Origin: Acidobacteriota bacterium
Lineage (GTDB): Bacteria; Acidobacteriota; Holophagae; Acanthopleuribacterales; Acanthopleuribacteraceae
Direction: 5' to 3'
Assembly (NCBI GenBank): GCA_020439745.1
Contig: JAGQSC010000015.1
Coordinates: 1-64,000, forward strand
DNA length: 64,000 bases
Positions 10,022 through 19,401 of this stretch are shown here, piece by piece. The notes beneath the pieces are model-generated. The model made no database searches. It was not told the DNA's origin and worked only from the letters and a program-made list of their open reading frames with translations. Every line of letters starts with the position of its first letter. Positions within the stretch are counted from its first letter, which is position 1. Position numbers and translations under genes: made by a program.

Positions 10022-10056
10022 AAAGCCCCAACTCACACGAGGCGAGTTGGGGCTTT
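10022..10056 (-). terminator. Rho-independent terminator after the lipase gene
   Basis: A 13-bp perfect stem (AAAGCCCCAACTC / GAGTTGGGGCTTT) with a 9-base loop. On the minus strand it ends in a T run, 24 bases after the lipase stop. The A/T arms make it nearly symmetric. Confidence 0.92.
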
Positions 10057-10079
10057 GCCCTTACATAAGTTGTGGTTGG

Positions 10080-12116
10080 TTACTTCGTCGGGAAGTAAAC
10101 CAAAGTGTCCAAATTGATTTCAAATCCGAAGCGGTAAGGCATGTCCTCGACATAAGCAATGTCAATGTTCTTATTGCCGCCAAATGGATCGATAATGGTG
10201 GGTTGGCCTTGAAGACCGGTGAACAGGTAGGTCAACGCTTGCGTCTGACCTTGAACAATTGTAGGCGCCGTAGGATCGAGCAGGAACCCATGGCCACCTT
10301 CATTAAATTGGTAGTGACCAGATCCAATGTGTGGTGCACTCACTTGTTCTTGTCCCGGATAAACCCAAGAAGCATTCACTTGTGGCACGTGCATAGCACG
10401 CACAAGATCAAAGGTGGCTGAATTGGGAACAACCTGGTCATTGAACATCTCTTGAACGAGCGCATTGGAACCTACGCCACCGGCCAATCCGCCGTTGGTG
10501 AGGTATGGTACGTAGTTCATGGGATCGGCGTCATCCATTACTGTTTGGAATACCAGGAAGAACAAGGCATAGTCGGGAGTTCCGGGCAACACGCCCGCTG
10601 CTGCCAATCCTGCATTCACGGCTTGGCTGATGGTGGGTGAGTTGGGAACCAGTGAACCCACACGACCTCCGGGTACGTTAAGCGCACCCAAAGCCACATT
10701 GGGTTCCAGTGTCACGAATGCAGATCCCAACAAAGCGCCTAGTGACTGGCCGATATACGTCATGCCTATCGGTGCAATTTCCGGAATGCTGTCGCCATTG
10801 AAGTCTGCGGCACCGCTGCTGATCATGCGGGCCAACATGAACTGGTCTGAAAGTGTCTGTCGCGCATTATCACGGGCCATACGTGGATTAGCCACGTTCA
10901 GGAAGAATGTTCCAGAGGGGTCTTGGATTCCGTCGGGTCCAAATTCGCCCGTACTGTTGTTGATGAAGTCACCTGCACGATCACCGTGCAAAACCACATC
11001 AATACCAATCATCGCAATACCGTTGGCACAAGCGCCATTGGCAATCGCCAGCATGTCCTCTTTCGTCCGTGTGAGCCCATGTTGGAAGATCACCGCGGGC
11101 ACAGGTCCCGATGCGCCTGCTGGAAGCGCCGCCCAGAAGGTAATATCATTGCGACCTGCCGGTGTTAACGCTTCGCCTTCACCATTAAAGGGACCTGCCA
11201 ATGGGTGGTTGATGTAGTTGGGCGCATTAAAAGAGCCGTAGTATAGAGCGCCAATGCCGGCATGTGGCACCGCACCCAATCCTAGACTTTGGAAGAACGC
11301 ATCCACAGCGGCTGGCGACGGCAGCGCGGTCAGAATCGTAGGCGTGGGTGTTTCGCTTTGTGCGCGTGCTCGCAAAACTTGAGCCGTTGAGGCCAAAGGT
11401 TGCGTGGTAAATGCAAAGGCAAAGGGAATATCCAATCGGCCTTGTTGCGTGATTGCTTCCGCGGCACCCCAAATATTTTGGTAGGCCGCGCGAAGCGGTT
11501 CAAGTGCCGCCGCAGTTGCATCATCAAGAGCGCCACGGGTTGAATGTCCACTTCCATCCACGAACGGGGTCGTGCCTTTCAACAGGATCGTCAATATTTC
11601 AGATTCAACCGGTCGATGTGACGGGAGGCCTAAGACGCCTTTCGTCACGACCACCACATGAGTGGTTCCCGCTGCCAAGGGTACCAACGGCAAGATCCCG
11701 ACCGTTGAATTTCCTGTCTCGGGATTGGTGGTCACTTGATAGGCACAAGGTGCCGGTTGAAAGGTGGTGGTGTTGACCACAGGCATGGTTGCTGCACTGA
11801 CTGAAGCGGGATCCACTTCACCTACGAAAGGAATCACCATAGGCGCCAGTGTTGAAAACCCATACAGGCTATTCAGCGAATCGTAGGGCTCCCCAGTAAG
11901 AGGAATGGCAACCTGACCCGTGAACGGATTGCGCAAAATATCGTTGGGTATCGCGATATCCGCTGGGTTCCCCGTGCTCACGTCAAACTTAACAAACGTA
12001 TATTGGACCGGCTCTGGTGGCGTGGGCACCGTATTCTCGTTCTTTTCAAGATCCGAGCAGGCCACGCTGAGCAACAAAATCACAGCGCTCAAAGGAGCAA
12101 ATAATCGTCTAATCAC
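10080..12116 (-). CDS. VolA/Pla-1-like lipoprotein lipase (alpha/beta hydrolase)
   Basis: Predicted surface or periplasmic lipase/lysophospholipase. Seen: a lipoprotein signal with lipobox L-S-V-A-C; an N-terminal domain typical of bacterial virulence-factor lipases (IPNDILRNPFTG, LYGFSTLAPM); then an alpha/beta hydrolase with PAVIFQHGLTRTKEDM, nucleophile elbow G-Q-S-L-G, and a late GHGFLLD that probably supplies the catalytic His. The start is taken as GTG 12116: GGAGG lies 5 bases before it and it places the lipobox correctly. An upstream ATG (12185) would add 23 non-signal residues. Similarity to VolA/Pla-1 is by motif reading only; substrate not shown. Confidence 0.82.
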   Translation of the reverse strand: MIRRLFAPLSAVILLLSVACSDLEKNENTVPTPPEPVQYTFVKFDVSTGNPADIAIPNDILRNPFTGQVAIPLTGEPYDSLNSLYGFSTLAPMVIPFVGEVDPASVSAATMPVVNTTTFQPAPCAYQVTTNPETGNSTVGILPLVPLAAGTTHVVVVTKGVLGLPSHRPVESEILTILLKGTTPFVDGSGHSTRGALDDATAAALEPLRAAYQNIWGAAEAITQQGRLDIPFAFAFTTQPLASTAQVLRARAQSETPTPTILTALPSPAAVDAFFQSLGLGAVPHAGIGALYYGSFNAPNYINHPLAGPFNGEGEALTPAGRNDITFWAALPAGASGPVPAVIFQHGLTRTKEDMLAIANGACANGIAMIGIDVVLHGDRAGDFINNSTGEFGPDGIQDPSGTFFLNVANPRMARDNARQTLSDQFMLARMISSGAADFNGDSIPEIAPIGMTYIGQSLGALLGSAFVTLEPNVALGALNVPGGRVGSLVPNSPTISQAVNAGLAAAGVLPGTPDYALFFLVFQTVMDDADPMNYVPYLTNGGLAGGVGSNALVQEMFNDQVVPNSATFDLVRAMHVPQVNASWVYPGQEQVSAPHIGSGHYQFNEGGHGFLLDPTAPTIVQGQTQALTYLFTGLQGQPTIIDPFGGNKNIDIAYVEDMPYRFGFEINLDTLVYFPTK

Positions 12117-12205
12117 AACACCCTCCACTGATGATGGTGACTCCTCCATGAAGCGTTGAAACCGCGCTTCCTGTTGAGTTTTCAAATACTTGTGTCTCGT
12201 AACTA

Positions 12206-12234
12206 ACTATAGCGCAAATATGCACGTGCAACAA
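12206..12234 (-). promoter_or_regulatory. Candidate promoter of the lipase gene
   Basis: Minus strand: TTGTTG, 17-base spacer, TATAGT, with a predicted start near 12199. It lies outside the GTG-started reading frame but only 21 bases before the alternative ATG (12185), which also supports the GTG start. Confidence 0.5.
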
Positions 12235-12321
12235 CAAAAGGGACCCATCCAAACTGTTCTTAATATTCCCCTTAAGGACAAAATGAACGGCCACTCATGA
12301 TGGCACACCGACATAGGATGG

Positions 12322-13041
12322 TCAAATGCGCTCTATTTGAGATGCCGGGACCCAACCATTGTAGCCATTGGCCAGTCGAATCCGAAGCCAACTATCTGCC
12401 TCACTCATAATTTGACAACGGATTCCCTCATGTATCGTAAAGCTCACCGATTCCTTGCGGGATGGCCCTGCCATCACTTGGACTTCAGCGGCTAAGACGA
12501 CAGCATACTCAGATTGCGATAGATGTCGGTGCTGTATCAAAGACATACCTGTTCCCAAGATAGCAATGATACCCGCAACCACTAGCACGTAACCCAAAAG
12601 CCTTGTCTTGTCTCGAAGCACGACAAGTCCCAGCGAGGCAACCCCCGCGATCAACCAGGTGAGCAGGGCCAAGTAGAAAGGTACTTTGGGGTTCAGCCAA
12701 CTCATGATGTGATCGACGCCCCGCAAAAACGCGTCGTTCTCTTCATCGATTTGGGGGTCTGTTCTCAATTGGTTCGCCACTTGAATATTGTGCTGCAGAT
12801 CGTCGTCGTAGGGCATGTATCGTTCGGCCCGATAGTAGTGCAACAGGGCTCGACCCAAACTGCCATCACGAAGATAGGCATTCCCCAAATTGAAATGGAG
12901 CGCGCCTGTTTCTGTGCCTGAATCCAGCAAAGCATGGTAGTGAGTGATGGCGTCTGGGTAACGACCTTCGCGATAGGCGTCGTTTCCGTCCTGCCACGCG
13001 TCTCCGCTAAAACACAACAAAAGACAGACGAGTTGAATCAC
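12322..13041 (-). CDS. batE: BatE-like TPR and SH3-domain membrane protein
   Basis: Last gene of the Bat operon. Seen: a signal peptide; two TPR-like repeats in the first 90 residues (WQDGNDAYREGRYPDAITHY, LHFNLGNAYLRDGSLGRALLHYY); two membrane segments at about 120-165; then a C-terminal bacterial SH3-like domain (VQVMAGPS, GWVPASQIERI). This order matches BatE. Starts at GTG 13041 with GGAGG 7 bases upstream, overlapping the batD stop (GTGA). Bat proteins are thought to form an envelope complex with the MoxR ATPase; the biochemical role is unresolved. Confidence 0.8.
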   Translation of the reverse strand: MIQLVCLLLCFSGDAWQDGNDAYREGRYPDAITHYHALLDSGTETGALHFNLGNAYLRDGSLGRALLHYYRAERYMPYDDDLQHNIQVANQLRTDPQIDEENDAFLRGVDHIMSWLNPKVPFYLALLTWLIAGVASLGLVVLRDKTRLLGYVLVVAGIIAILGTGMSLIQHRHLSQSEYAVVLAAEVQVMAGPSRKESVSFTIHEGIRCQIMSEADSWLRIRLANGYNGWVPASQIERI

Positions 13042-14810
13042 GGCCAGGCCTCCTCAACCGCACCAATCGCCTCCGATGCTTTCATCAGGAGTTGCTCACG
13101 TGAACTGGAACTGCTTGGTGTGAATCGAGCGAGATCACATTCCTCGATCACCTTTTCAACCTCATGACTCAAGCGATCGTCCAGGTTCATACGGCCAAAT
13201 TGCTCGCGCACTAATTCCATGGAGACGCCTGTTGCCGAACGCTCCCATTTGTCGCCGAAATACTGTAGAACTGCAGACGAAAGTTCTGTGTGAAAGACGT
13301 CCCCTTCCACTTTGCCGGCCCTTGACTTCAACTGAGAAAGTTTGCGCTTAAACTGCTTGAAGGCATATTTGGGTCGCTGCCCATGCTTTTGTGTAAGCCA
13401 CCGATTGCGGATCCCCATGACCAACAACAGCAATATGTCTAATGCGCCGAACAATCCGGCTACCTTTAATAGAACCATTGGGTTTGGCAAGGCATTACGC
13501 GCAACCTGTTTTCCTTGTTCCAACTTGATGAACCGCATGTTTTCATCACTGATTTCTATGCGAGCTTGAGTCTGGGGACCTCCCACCAAAACGTTTTTGT
13601 CGCCCGGTAACACCTTAATGGTGAATGGACCTGCCTCAGTCCGCTCGTAGCTCCCTGTCTCCGGATTCAGAAAACTAAAGCTCAACACAGGAATTTCGTA
13701 ATCGCCAACGGCTTTCGGAACCAGCGCGTGCGTCCACACTTTGCCGGTCACCAATCCTTGTCGTATTTCGGTCTGCGGAGAGCCTCCCGCAAAGAATTCG
13801 AGGTTGGGGTCCAAGCCTTGCAGTGGGAATTCAGCGATCGCAGAGAAGTTACCCTTACCCGTGAGAGACAGTTTCACCGAAATCGACTCACCCACCTTGA
13901 CTTGATCACGGTCCACTTCTGCTGTTAGTTTGAATTTGCCAACCACCCCGTCGAAGTCGTCGGGGGCACCATCTGGATGCGGTACGATCTCAAGTTCAAC
14001 TGGTTCCGTCTCGCGAAAGATCCTTTGGTCACGGCTGAAAAAGCCACCCGTGGTCACCACCAACGTGAATTTGACCGGTGGAATTTGAACGGTACCTGGT
14101 TTATTGGCATAAAGAACTCGGGCATCCACGGGGTACACGTCAAACACCTTGCCATCCAGACGCTCTTGCGATGCTTCTAGCCCTTGCCTGTCGAGCTCTT
14201 CCATCCAGAAACCATCAAATGTGGGAAGGTCCATACTGGATCGGTCGGAGCGAACATAGACTCCGTGCGTGTAGAGGTTGGTCACAAACGGAATCGCTTC
14301 GCCGACAAAATACCGTCTTTTCTTTATGTCCACCTTCACCAAAACCTCAGGTTGCGAGGTTTGTCGTCGTCCCGTGAAGACATCATCAAATGGGTCGGTT
14401 TGACCAAATGGGTCGTTTGAGCGCGGATTCACCGCGGTGTTGGGTGGTCCAACCTTGACAGTTACGGGTTCACTGCGAAATTCCTTTCTCCCCAAAATGG
14501 CCCTCTGGGCAGGAAATACCAGGTCACCCTGTCGTTTTGGCCGGAATTGGTAGGATACCGTTTGGACATAGGTCATGCGACCATTGACCAGGCTCATCGA
14601 CGTTTGATTACTCGTTGCATTGCGGATGAATTCAAATCCATCGCCACCGCTGATTCCATCTGGCCATTCCAAAGTCTCTCCAGTGCCAGGGTTTTCGACC
14701 ACCACAGACATCACCAAGATCTCGTTCTCGGCCAATGCGCGTGGCTTCACGACGAATTTGACTTGGGCAAAGGAAAACCCGGCAATCCACAAGAGCAATG
14801 CGTTTCTCAC
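13038..14810 (-). CDS. batD: BatD family protein
   Basis: Large periplasmic/membrane component of the Bat complex. Seen: a signal peptide (MRNALLLWIAGFSFAQ), repeated Ig-like beta domains with the BatD pattern VSYQFRPKRQGDLVFPAQ and KVGESISVKLSLTGKGN, one membrane segment near residue 440 (VLLKVAGLFGALDILLLLV), and a cytoplasmic helical tail. The 590-residue length fits BatD. GTG start overlaps the batC stop by 4 bases, so translation is probably coupled. No enzymatic motif is visible. Confidence 0.88.
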   Translation of the reverse strand: MRNALLLWIAGFSFAQVKFVVKPRALAENEILVMSVVVENPGTGETLEWPDGISGGDGFEFIRNATSNQTSMSLVNGRMTYVQTVSYQFRPKRQGDLVFPAQRAILGRKEFRSEPVTVKVGPPNTAVNPRSNDPFGQTDPFDDVFTGRRQTSQPEVLVKVDIKKRRYFVGEAIPFVTNLYTHGVYVRSDRSSMDLPTFDGFWMEELDRQGLEASQERLDGKVFDVYPVDARVLYANKPGTVQIPPVKFTLVVTTGGFFSRDQRIFRETEPVELEIVPHPDGAPDDFDGVVGKFKLTAEVDRDQVKVGESISVKLSLTGKGNFSAIAEFPLQGLDPNLEFFAGGSPQTEIRQGLVTGKVWTHALVPKAVGDYEIPVLSFSFLNPETGSYERTEAGPFTIKVLPGDKNVLVGGPQTQARIEISDENMRFIKLEQGKQVARNALPNPMVLLKVAGLFGALDILLLLVMGIRNRWLTQKHGQRPKYAFKQFKRKLSQLKSRAGKVEGDVFHTELSSAVLQYFGDKWERSATGVSMELVREQFGRMNLDDRLSHEVEKVIEECDLARFTPSSSSSREQLLMKASEAIGAVEEAWP

Positions 14811-15634
14811 CAGTCTTTGGCCCTCCGCTTGACCGAACCCATCTTGCGCTTTTGAAATTCCTTTTGTTGCTGGCTTTCCTGGTCTTGCAGAGCCTGCAGA
14901 ATCTGTTCTTTCATCTCGTCATTATAGGTGTCTTGTTGTTCTTGCTGCTGAGAAGAATCACCCTGTTGATTGTCCTGGGGCTGTTGATCGGAAGATTGGT
15001 CCTGCTGATCCTGTGGTTCATCAGAAGGGTCATTGGGTTGATCCTGGGACTGTTCCTGCTGTGAATCGTCTTGGCCTTGATCCGACTGATCGTCTTGTTG
15101 GTTGTCCCCTTGTTGGGACTGTTCCTGATTTTGTGGATCATCTTGTTGCTGATCTTGGTTATCCTGTTGCTGTTGCTCCTGTTGCTGTTGCTGTTGCTCC
15201 TGCTCCTGCTGCTGCAGTTGGCGTAGCGCAAGTTCCAAATTTCGTTTCGCATCCAGGTCATGGGGACTCTCGCGCAGATAATCAACGTACTGTTTGATGG
15301 CTTCAGCGGGCTGTTGTCCCTGTAGATTTAAGTAGCCCATATTGAACTGAGATCGTCGCTTGGCTTCGGGATGTTCCGACTTCAAGGCCCGCTCGTAAAA
15401 TTGCTTGGCCTTTTCGCCATCACCCATCGCAAGGTAGGTATTTGCGATATTGTAAGCGAGCGCACCGTTGGTTGTATCCTGACCATAAAGATCCAAATAC
15501 TGTTTCAAAGCCTCTTCGTAGTTACCTTGTTCAAACGTCTTGTTGGCGTCTTTATTGATCAGAGGCAAATTGTCGCGAAGGAAATCTTGCCCGATGATGC
15601 TCAAAGAAAGCCAAAAAACAGTGAACACCCTCAT
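14807..15634 (-). CDS. batC: BatC-like TPR protein with glutamine-rich tail
   Basis: Seen: a signal peptide, three TPR repeats at about residues 30-135 (TFEQGNYEEALKQYLDLYG, LAYNIANTYLAMGDGEKAKQ), then a low-complexity tail of Gln with Asp, Asn and Ser from about 140 to 245, ending in a basic segment (RKMGSVKRRAKDW). BatC proteins usually combine TPRs with a disordered tail; this Gln content is extreme. It overlaps batB (ATGA) and batD (GTGA). GGAG lies 7 bases before the ATG. Likely a scaffold of the Bat complex. Confidence 0.83.
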   Translation of the reverse strand: MRVFTVFWLSLSIIGQDFLRDNLPLINKDANKTFEQGNYEEALKQYLDLYGQDTTNGALAYNIANTYLAMGDGEKAKQFYERALKSEHPEAKRRSQFNMGYLNLQGQQPAEAIKQYVDYLRESPHDLDAKRNLELALRQLQQQEQEQQQQQQEQQQQDNQDQQQDDPQNQEQSQQGDNQQDDQSDQGQDDSQQEQSQDQPNDPSDEPQDQQDQSSDQQPQDNQQGDSSQQQEQQDTYNDEMKEQILQALQDQESQQQKEFQKRKMGSVKRRAKDW

Positions 15635-16665
15635 ATCCTGACTCCTTGGGTACGTCGCAATTTTCGAAAACTACGGTCCGAAAGGCTGAACGCTAAGACC
15701 AGACATACAAACGCGCCGAGCAATGGTATTTGAAACCGTTCTTCCTTTTGGTGATGTAGCCTTGAGCTGAACTCAGTTTGCTCCATAGCTGACAATTGTT
15801 TATAGATTTCCACCAACTCGGTACCTGCTTGGGACACCCGGTAGTATTGGCCATTGCCCTCTTCCGCTATGGACTGTAGCGTGGCTTCATCCAGCTTGGT
15901 AATTACGAGATTACCTGCCTGATCAAGTTTGAATACCTCCTCTTGGCCTTTCTTGTCCAACGGGATGCGTTCCCCGGAGGTACTTGGGTTGCCGATACCT
16001 ACCGTGTACACCTGAATGCCTGCGTCCACCGCTTCTCGAACTGCTGGAAGTGGGTCTTGTTCGTGATGTTCGCCATCGGTAAATAGCACCAACACCCGGT
16101 ATGAGCTCGATTTCGAACGCTCAAACGTCTTGATACCTTCCGCAATCGCCGAATTGAGATTCGTTCCCGAATCCTCGATCACACCCGGCTCCAATCCACT
16201 TAGGAAGAGACGGATTGCTCGATAGTCGACGGTCAAGGGGCAGTAATTGTAGGCACTGCCCGCAAAAGCGATCAGTCCCACACGGTCTCCCTTTAGCAGC
16301 TCAAGGAACTTCTCAACCTCTTGTCGCGCTTTCGAGATTCGGTCCGGCGACACGTCACGGGCACGCATGCTTTCAGACACATCAATTGCCACAAGGATAT
16401 CGATGCCCCTGTGGGTAATTGCCTCCAGCTTGGTGCCCCATTGTGGCCGCGCGGCTGCAGCTACTAAGGCTGCAATACCCAGGCACAACAACACCATGGC
16501 TACTAATCTCCGTTCAAACCCTGCACCCATCACCAGGCCCGGTTTGTCGGAAGCTATCATGGAGGTGAGCAGTGCCCGTCGTTTGGTTTCGGATCGAATG
16601 AACACAATCGGCAGGAGCAGAACCAAAATCAACGCATAAAGGATTTCCGGATTGGCGAACGTCAT
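15631..16665 (-). CDS. batB: BatB-like von Willebrand factor A protein
   Basis: Membrane-anchored VWA protein. Seen: N-terminal aerotolerance-type membrane helices (two in the first 75 residues), VWA domain with an intact MIDAS site (DVSES; later Thr in GTNLNSA and FTDGEHHE), and a C-terminal membrane helix near residue 325. Start chosen at ATG 16665, which overlaps the batA stop (TAATG) and has GGAGG 8 bases upstream; an in-frame TTG at 16683 lies inside batA. Typical BatB length. Metal-dependent protein binding is the family role. Confidence 0.88.
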   Translation of the reverse strand: MTFANPEILYALILVLLLPIVFIRSETKRRALLTSMIASDKPGLVMGAGFERRLVAMVLLCLGIAALVAAAARPQWGTKLEAITHRGIDILVAIDVSESMRARDVSPDRISKARQEVEKFLELLKGDRVGLIAFAGSAYNYCPLTVDYRAIRLFLSGLEPGVIEDSGTNLNSAIAEGIKTFERSKSSSYRVLVLFTDGEHHEQDPLPAVREAVDAGIQVYTVGIGNPSTSGERIPLDKKGQEEVFKLDQAGNLVITKLDEATLQSIAEEGNGQYYRVSQAGTELVEIYKQLSAMEQTEFSSRLHHQKEERFQIPLLGAFVCLVLAFSLSDRSFRKLRRTQGVRI

Positions 16666-17624
16666 TAGGGCACCCTCCGACAAAGCAGGTGTCGTATGGC
16701 GATTTCAAACAGAATCAATCCGCATCCCGGCCAAAGAAACCACGGAAACCACTCATCCCAACTCTGGTAGTTCTTAACCACCACTTCACTCTTCTCCAAT
16801 TCGTCGATTAAGTCGTAAACCTGCTGGAGATCTTCCAATGAGTTTGACCTAAAGTATTTGCCGCCAGTTGTATCCGCAATTGTCCTCAGGAGATCCTCAT
16901 TCACATCAGTCCGGCCAACGCTTCCGAATCCAATCGTGTGCACGCGGATCGACTCGTCTTTAGCAATCTCTGCGGCCGTTACAGGTGCCACGTTTCCGGC
17001 GGTATTGTCCCCATCGGTCAATAAGATAATGACCTTGGATCGGGCATCCGATTTCCAAAGTCGAGACACACCGGTCGCGATGGCGTTTCCAATTGCAGTT
17101 CGTCTCATATCCTGAGGAAAGAGATTCAAATCTATTTCGTCCAGCGCCAGATTAACCAGGTCATAGTCGGTAGTCAGTGGGCAGCGGGTCAGACTCTGCG
17201 TGGCAAACGCAATCAATCCAATGCGATCTGATGAGCGACCCTGAATAAACTTTGCCATTTCCTTCTTGGCAGCCAGAAGACGAGACACTTCCCTATTCCC
17301 ATCGACCATGTCGCGCTCACCCATGGTGGCCGAAACGTCGAGCACCATCATGATATCCACACCAAAAGTCTCTACTTCCTCAATGGCCTGTCCCGTTTGA
17401 GGTCTGGTTAAGGCCAGCACCAGGAGTATTAGGCCGGGATAACGCAGCCAATGGGTGTGTGGCGAAACAACCGTCCGCCAAGTTCGTGGCAACTCCTGAA
17501 GTAGGTGCCCGCCACTGAACAGAAGTGACGACCTTCCGCGACGACTTCCATACACATGCCAGGCCAAGAGAGCAAAAGGAAACACCAATAGAAGGAGATA
17601 AACAGGATTAGCCAACCGCCACAC
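16665..17624 (-). CDS. batA: BatA-like von Willebrand factor A protein
   Basis: Partner VWA protein of BatB. Seen: two N-terminal membrane segments, VWA domain from about residue 88 with MIDAS-type DVSAT, later Thr and LLTDGDNTAG, and a C-terminal hydrophobic segment (WFPWFLWPGCGLILFEIAI). The first MIDAS motif ends in Thr rather than the usual Ser (DxSxT), which may still coordinate metal. GTG start at 17624 with GGAGG 6 bases upstream; the gene begins 17 bases inside the preceding one and ends in TAATG shared with batB. Confidence 0.87.
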   Translation of the reverse strand: MWRLANPVYLLLLVFPFALLAWHVYGSRRGRSSLLFSGGHLLQELPRTWRTVVSPHTHWLRYPGLILLVLALTRPQTGQAIEEVETFGVDIMMVLDVSATMGERDMVDGNREVSRLLAAKKEMAKFIQGRSSDRIGLIAFATQSLTRCPLTTDYDLVNLALDEIDLNLFPQDMRRTAIGNAIATGVSRLWKSDARSKVIILLTDGDNTAGNVAPVTAAEIAKDESIRVHTIGFGSVGRTDVNEDLLRTIADTTGGKYFRSNSLEDLQQVYDLIDELEKSEVVVKNYQSWDEWFPWFLWPGCGLILFEIAIRHLLCRRVP

Positions 17625-18525
17625 TGGTAACCTCCTTTTCTTGCGGTTTCAACTGATCGAGTAATTGGTGTGCCCAATTGACCACTTCGTTGTGTTCACC
17701 TTCCTCAGGGTCGTATTTGGCATATTTGACGCGATCACACAGATCATGAAATTGGTCATTCAATTGGCGAAAAGCAGACTCAAAACCATGAAATTCAAAC
17801 CAGTCCGCTAATTCAAACGTCGTCATTTCTTCGGCAGGTATTCCGTTCAGCCGGGCGTAATACCGCCGAATGATTTGGTTGATCTCCACATAAAACGCTT
17901 TCACTTTTCCTTCCTTAAGAAGGGAACCTGTCGTTAAGGCTTGCAACCTAGCCAGTGCCTCATCGTAGGGAGGATCAAGCGGTTTTTCGGGTGTAATGGC
18001 CTGTTTTCTGCGTTTTCGGATCGCGTAGCCTACAAAAAACGCCAGAACACAAGCAAACAGGCCTATCCCCACTAACCAGGGCCAAAGTGCGCTCACAGGC
18101 AATTCAACCTGACCTCTGGGAGGCGCCGCGGTTTGGTCATCCTCCTGCAGCATTGCTTGTATATCAATGGTCAGCTCAGGGGTCCTAAATACCCGCGTAT
18201 CTGTTCCATTTAATGTGCCGCGAAATTCTATGGGCGGAACCTTAAACTCGCCCATCTCGTACCATGCCAGATTCGCTTTGAGCGTCAACACGTTAAGCCC
18301 AGTATCTTGGTCTTTTCGTACCGGCTCCCAGTGCTGATCAAGCACTGTGGCTTTTTCCAGTTGCTTCGGAACCTCTTGAAGCTCAAACGCCCAGCTATTG
18401 TCGAAATGAATGTCGACGGTCAACGTCACCGGGTCACCCAGCCAAGCGTTTCGAGTTTCCAGCTCGGCCGTGACCACGGGGTCCGTCCCGATCTGCGCAA
18501 GACACAGCAACACGGACCAAATCAT
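17608..18525 (-). CDS. BatD-like/DUF4381-like membrane protein
   Basis: Probable extra component of the Bat complex. Seen: a signal peptide; an Ig-like periplasmic domain of about 130 residues (AWLGDPVTLTVDIHF, EFKVPPIEFRG); one membrane helix near residues 150-172 followed by RKRRK; and a cytoplasmic helical domain with VEINQIIRRYYARLNG. This layout resembles DUF4381-type proteins often placed between DUF58 and VWA genes. Overlaps the DUF58 gene by 4 bases and batA by 18. No catalytic residues are evident. Confidence 0.72.
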   Translation of the reverse strand: MIWSVLLCLAQIGTDPVVTAELETRNAWLGDPVTLTVDIHFDNSWAFELQEVPKQLEKATVLDQHWEPVRKDQDTGLNVLTLKANLAWYEMGEFKVPPIEFRGTLNGTDTRVFRTPELTIDIQAMLQEDDQTAAPPRGQVELPVSALWPWLVGIGLFACVLAFFVGYAIRKRRKQAITPEKPLDPPYDEALARLQALTTGSLLKEGKVKAFYVEINQIIRRYYARLNGIPAEEMTTFELADWFEFHGFESAFRQLNDQFHDLCDRVKYAKYDPEEGEHNEVVNWAHQLLDQLKPQEKEVTSVAVG

Positions 18526-19397
18526 CGCCGCAACTCTCTTGTTTTAAAAAACTTGACTAGCTCCTGCTCATAGGGCTCACCACAGGCAATGGGAATGTAA
18601 TCAACCTTTGATCTTTTGAAGCTGTGCTCAAGTTCTGCCCTTTTCCCCAAAGCGGCCAGCCGATAGGCGTCTCGCACTCTTCGGCTGGAGAAATCCACGA
18701 TGACCTCTTCTCCAGTTTCACCGTCTTCCAATTGAAAGAGGCCTGACGAGGGAGGTTCCAGTTCGCGCGGATCATAGAGGGGAATTGCAATCAGGTCATG
18801 TTTACTTTGAACATTCTGCATGGTGCGTAGGTAGTTATCGTCCATGAAATCTGAAATTGCAAAGACTACGGATTTGCGTTTCATGATCTTTGAAAAATAT
18901 TTGAATGCATCGCCGATCCTGGTTTTCACGCCCTTCGGCTCAAATGCAAGGATTTCGCGAATGAGTCGCAAAACGTGGTTTTTACCCTTCTTGGGTGCAA
19001 TGTAGAGCTCAACATGGTCTGTGAAAATGAGGCAGCCCACTTTGTCCTGATTCCGAATGGCCGAAAACGCAAACATTGCGGTCAGTTCAGCGGCAACATC
19101 CCGTTTGGACCGCATCCCTGAACCGTATTCGGTAGAGCCTGACATGTCTACAAGCATCATCACGGTGAGTTCTCGCTCTTCGACGAACTTCTTGATGAAA
19201 GGCTCTCCCATTCTCGCAGTCACATTCCAGTCGATGCTGCGGATATCATCGCCAGCCTGATAGGCGCGCACTTCCGAAAATTCCATGCCTTGGCCCTTGA
19301 AGGCCGAATGGTATTTACCGGCTAGGTTTTCGTCCACAATGCGCCGCGTCTTGATTTCGATGCGACGGATCTGGCGAATCAGGTCTCGGGTGAGCAT
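18522..19397 (-). CDS. DUF58 domain protein
   Basis: Cytoplasmic VWA-like protein that pairs with MoxR ATPases. Seen: the DUF58 signature GQGMEFSEVRAYQAGDD and RSIDWNVTARMGEPFIKKF, then VDMSGSTEYG and a helical C-terminus (ALGKRAELEHSFKR). The 291-residue length is typical. Lies 4 bases after moxR and overlaps the next gene by ATGA. A weak GAGG is about 12 bases before the ATG, so translation may depend on coupling with moxR. Confidence 0.92.
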   Translation of the reverse strand: MLTRDLIRQIRRIEIKTRRIVDENLAGKYHSAFKGQGMEFSEVRAYQAGDDIRSIDWNVTARMGEPFIKKFVEERELTVMMLVDMSGSTEYGSGMRSKRDVAAELTAMFAFSAIRNQDKVGCLIFTDHVELYIAPKKGKNHVLRLIREILAFEPKGVKTRIGDAFKYFSKIMKRKSVVFAISDFMDDNYLRTMQNVQSKHDLIAIPLYDPRELEPPSSGLFQLEDGETGEEVIVDFSSRRVRDAYRLAALGKRAELEHSFKRSKVDYIPIACGEPYEQELVKFFKTRELRR

Positions 19398-19401
19398 GAA
19401 A

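Noticed and set aside
14911-15285. Repetitive GTT/CTG-type DNA suggesting a microsatellite
   Set aside because: It encodes the Gln-rich tail of BatC; codons are mixed CAA/CAG and the reading frame is kept.
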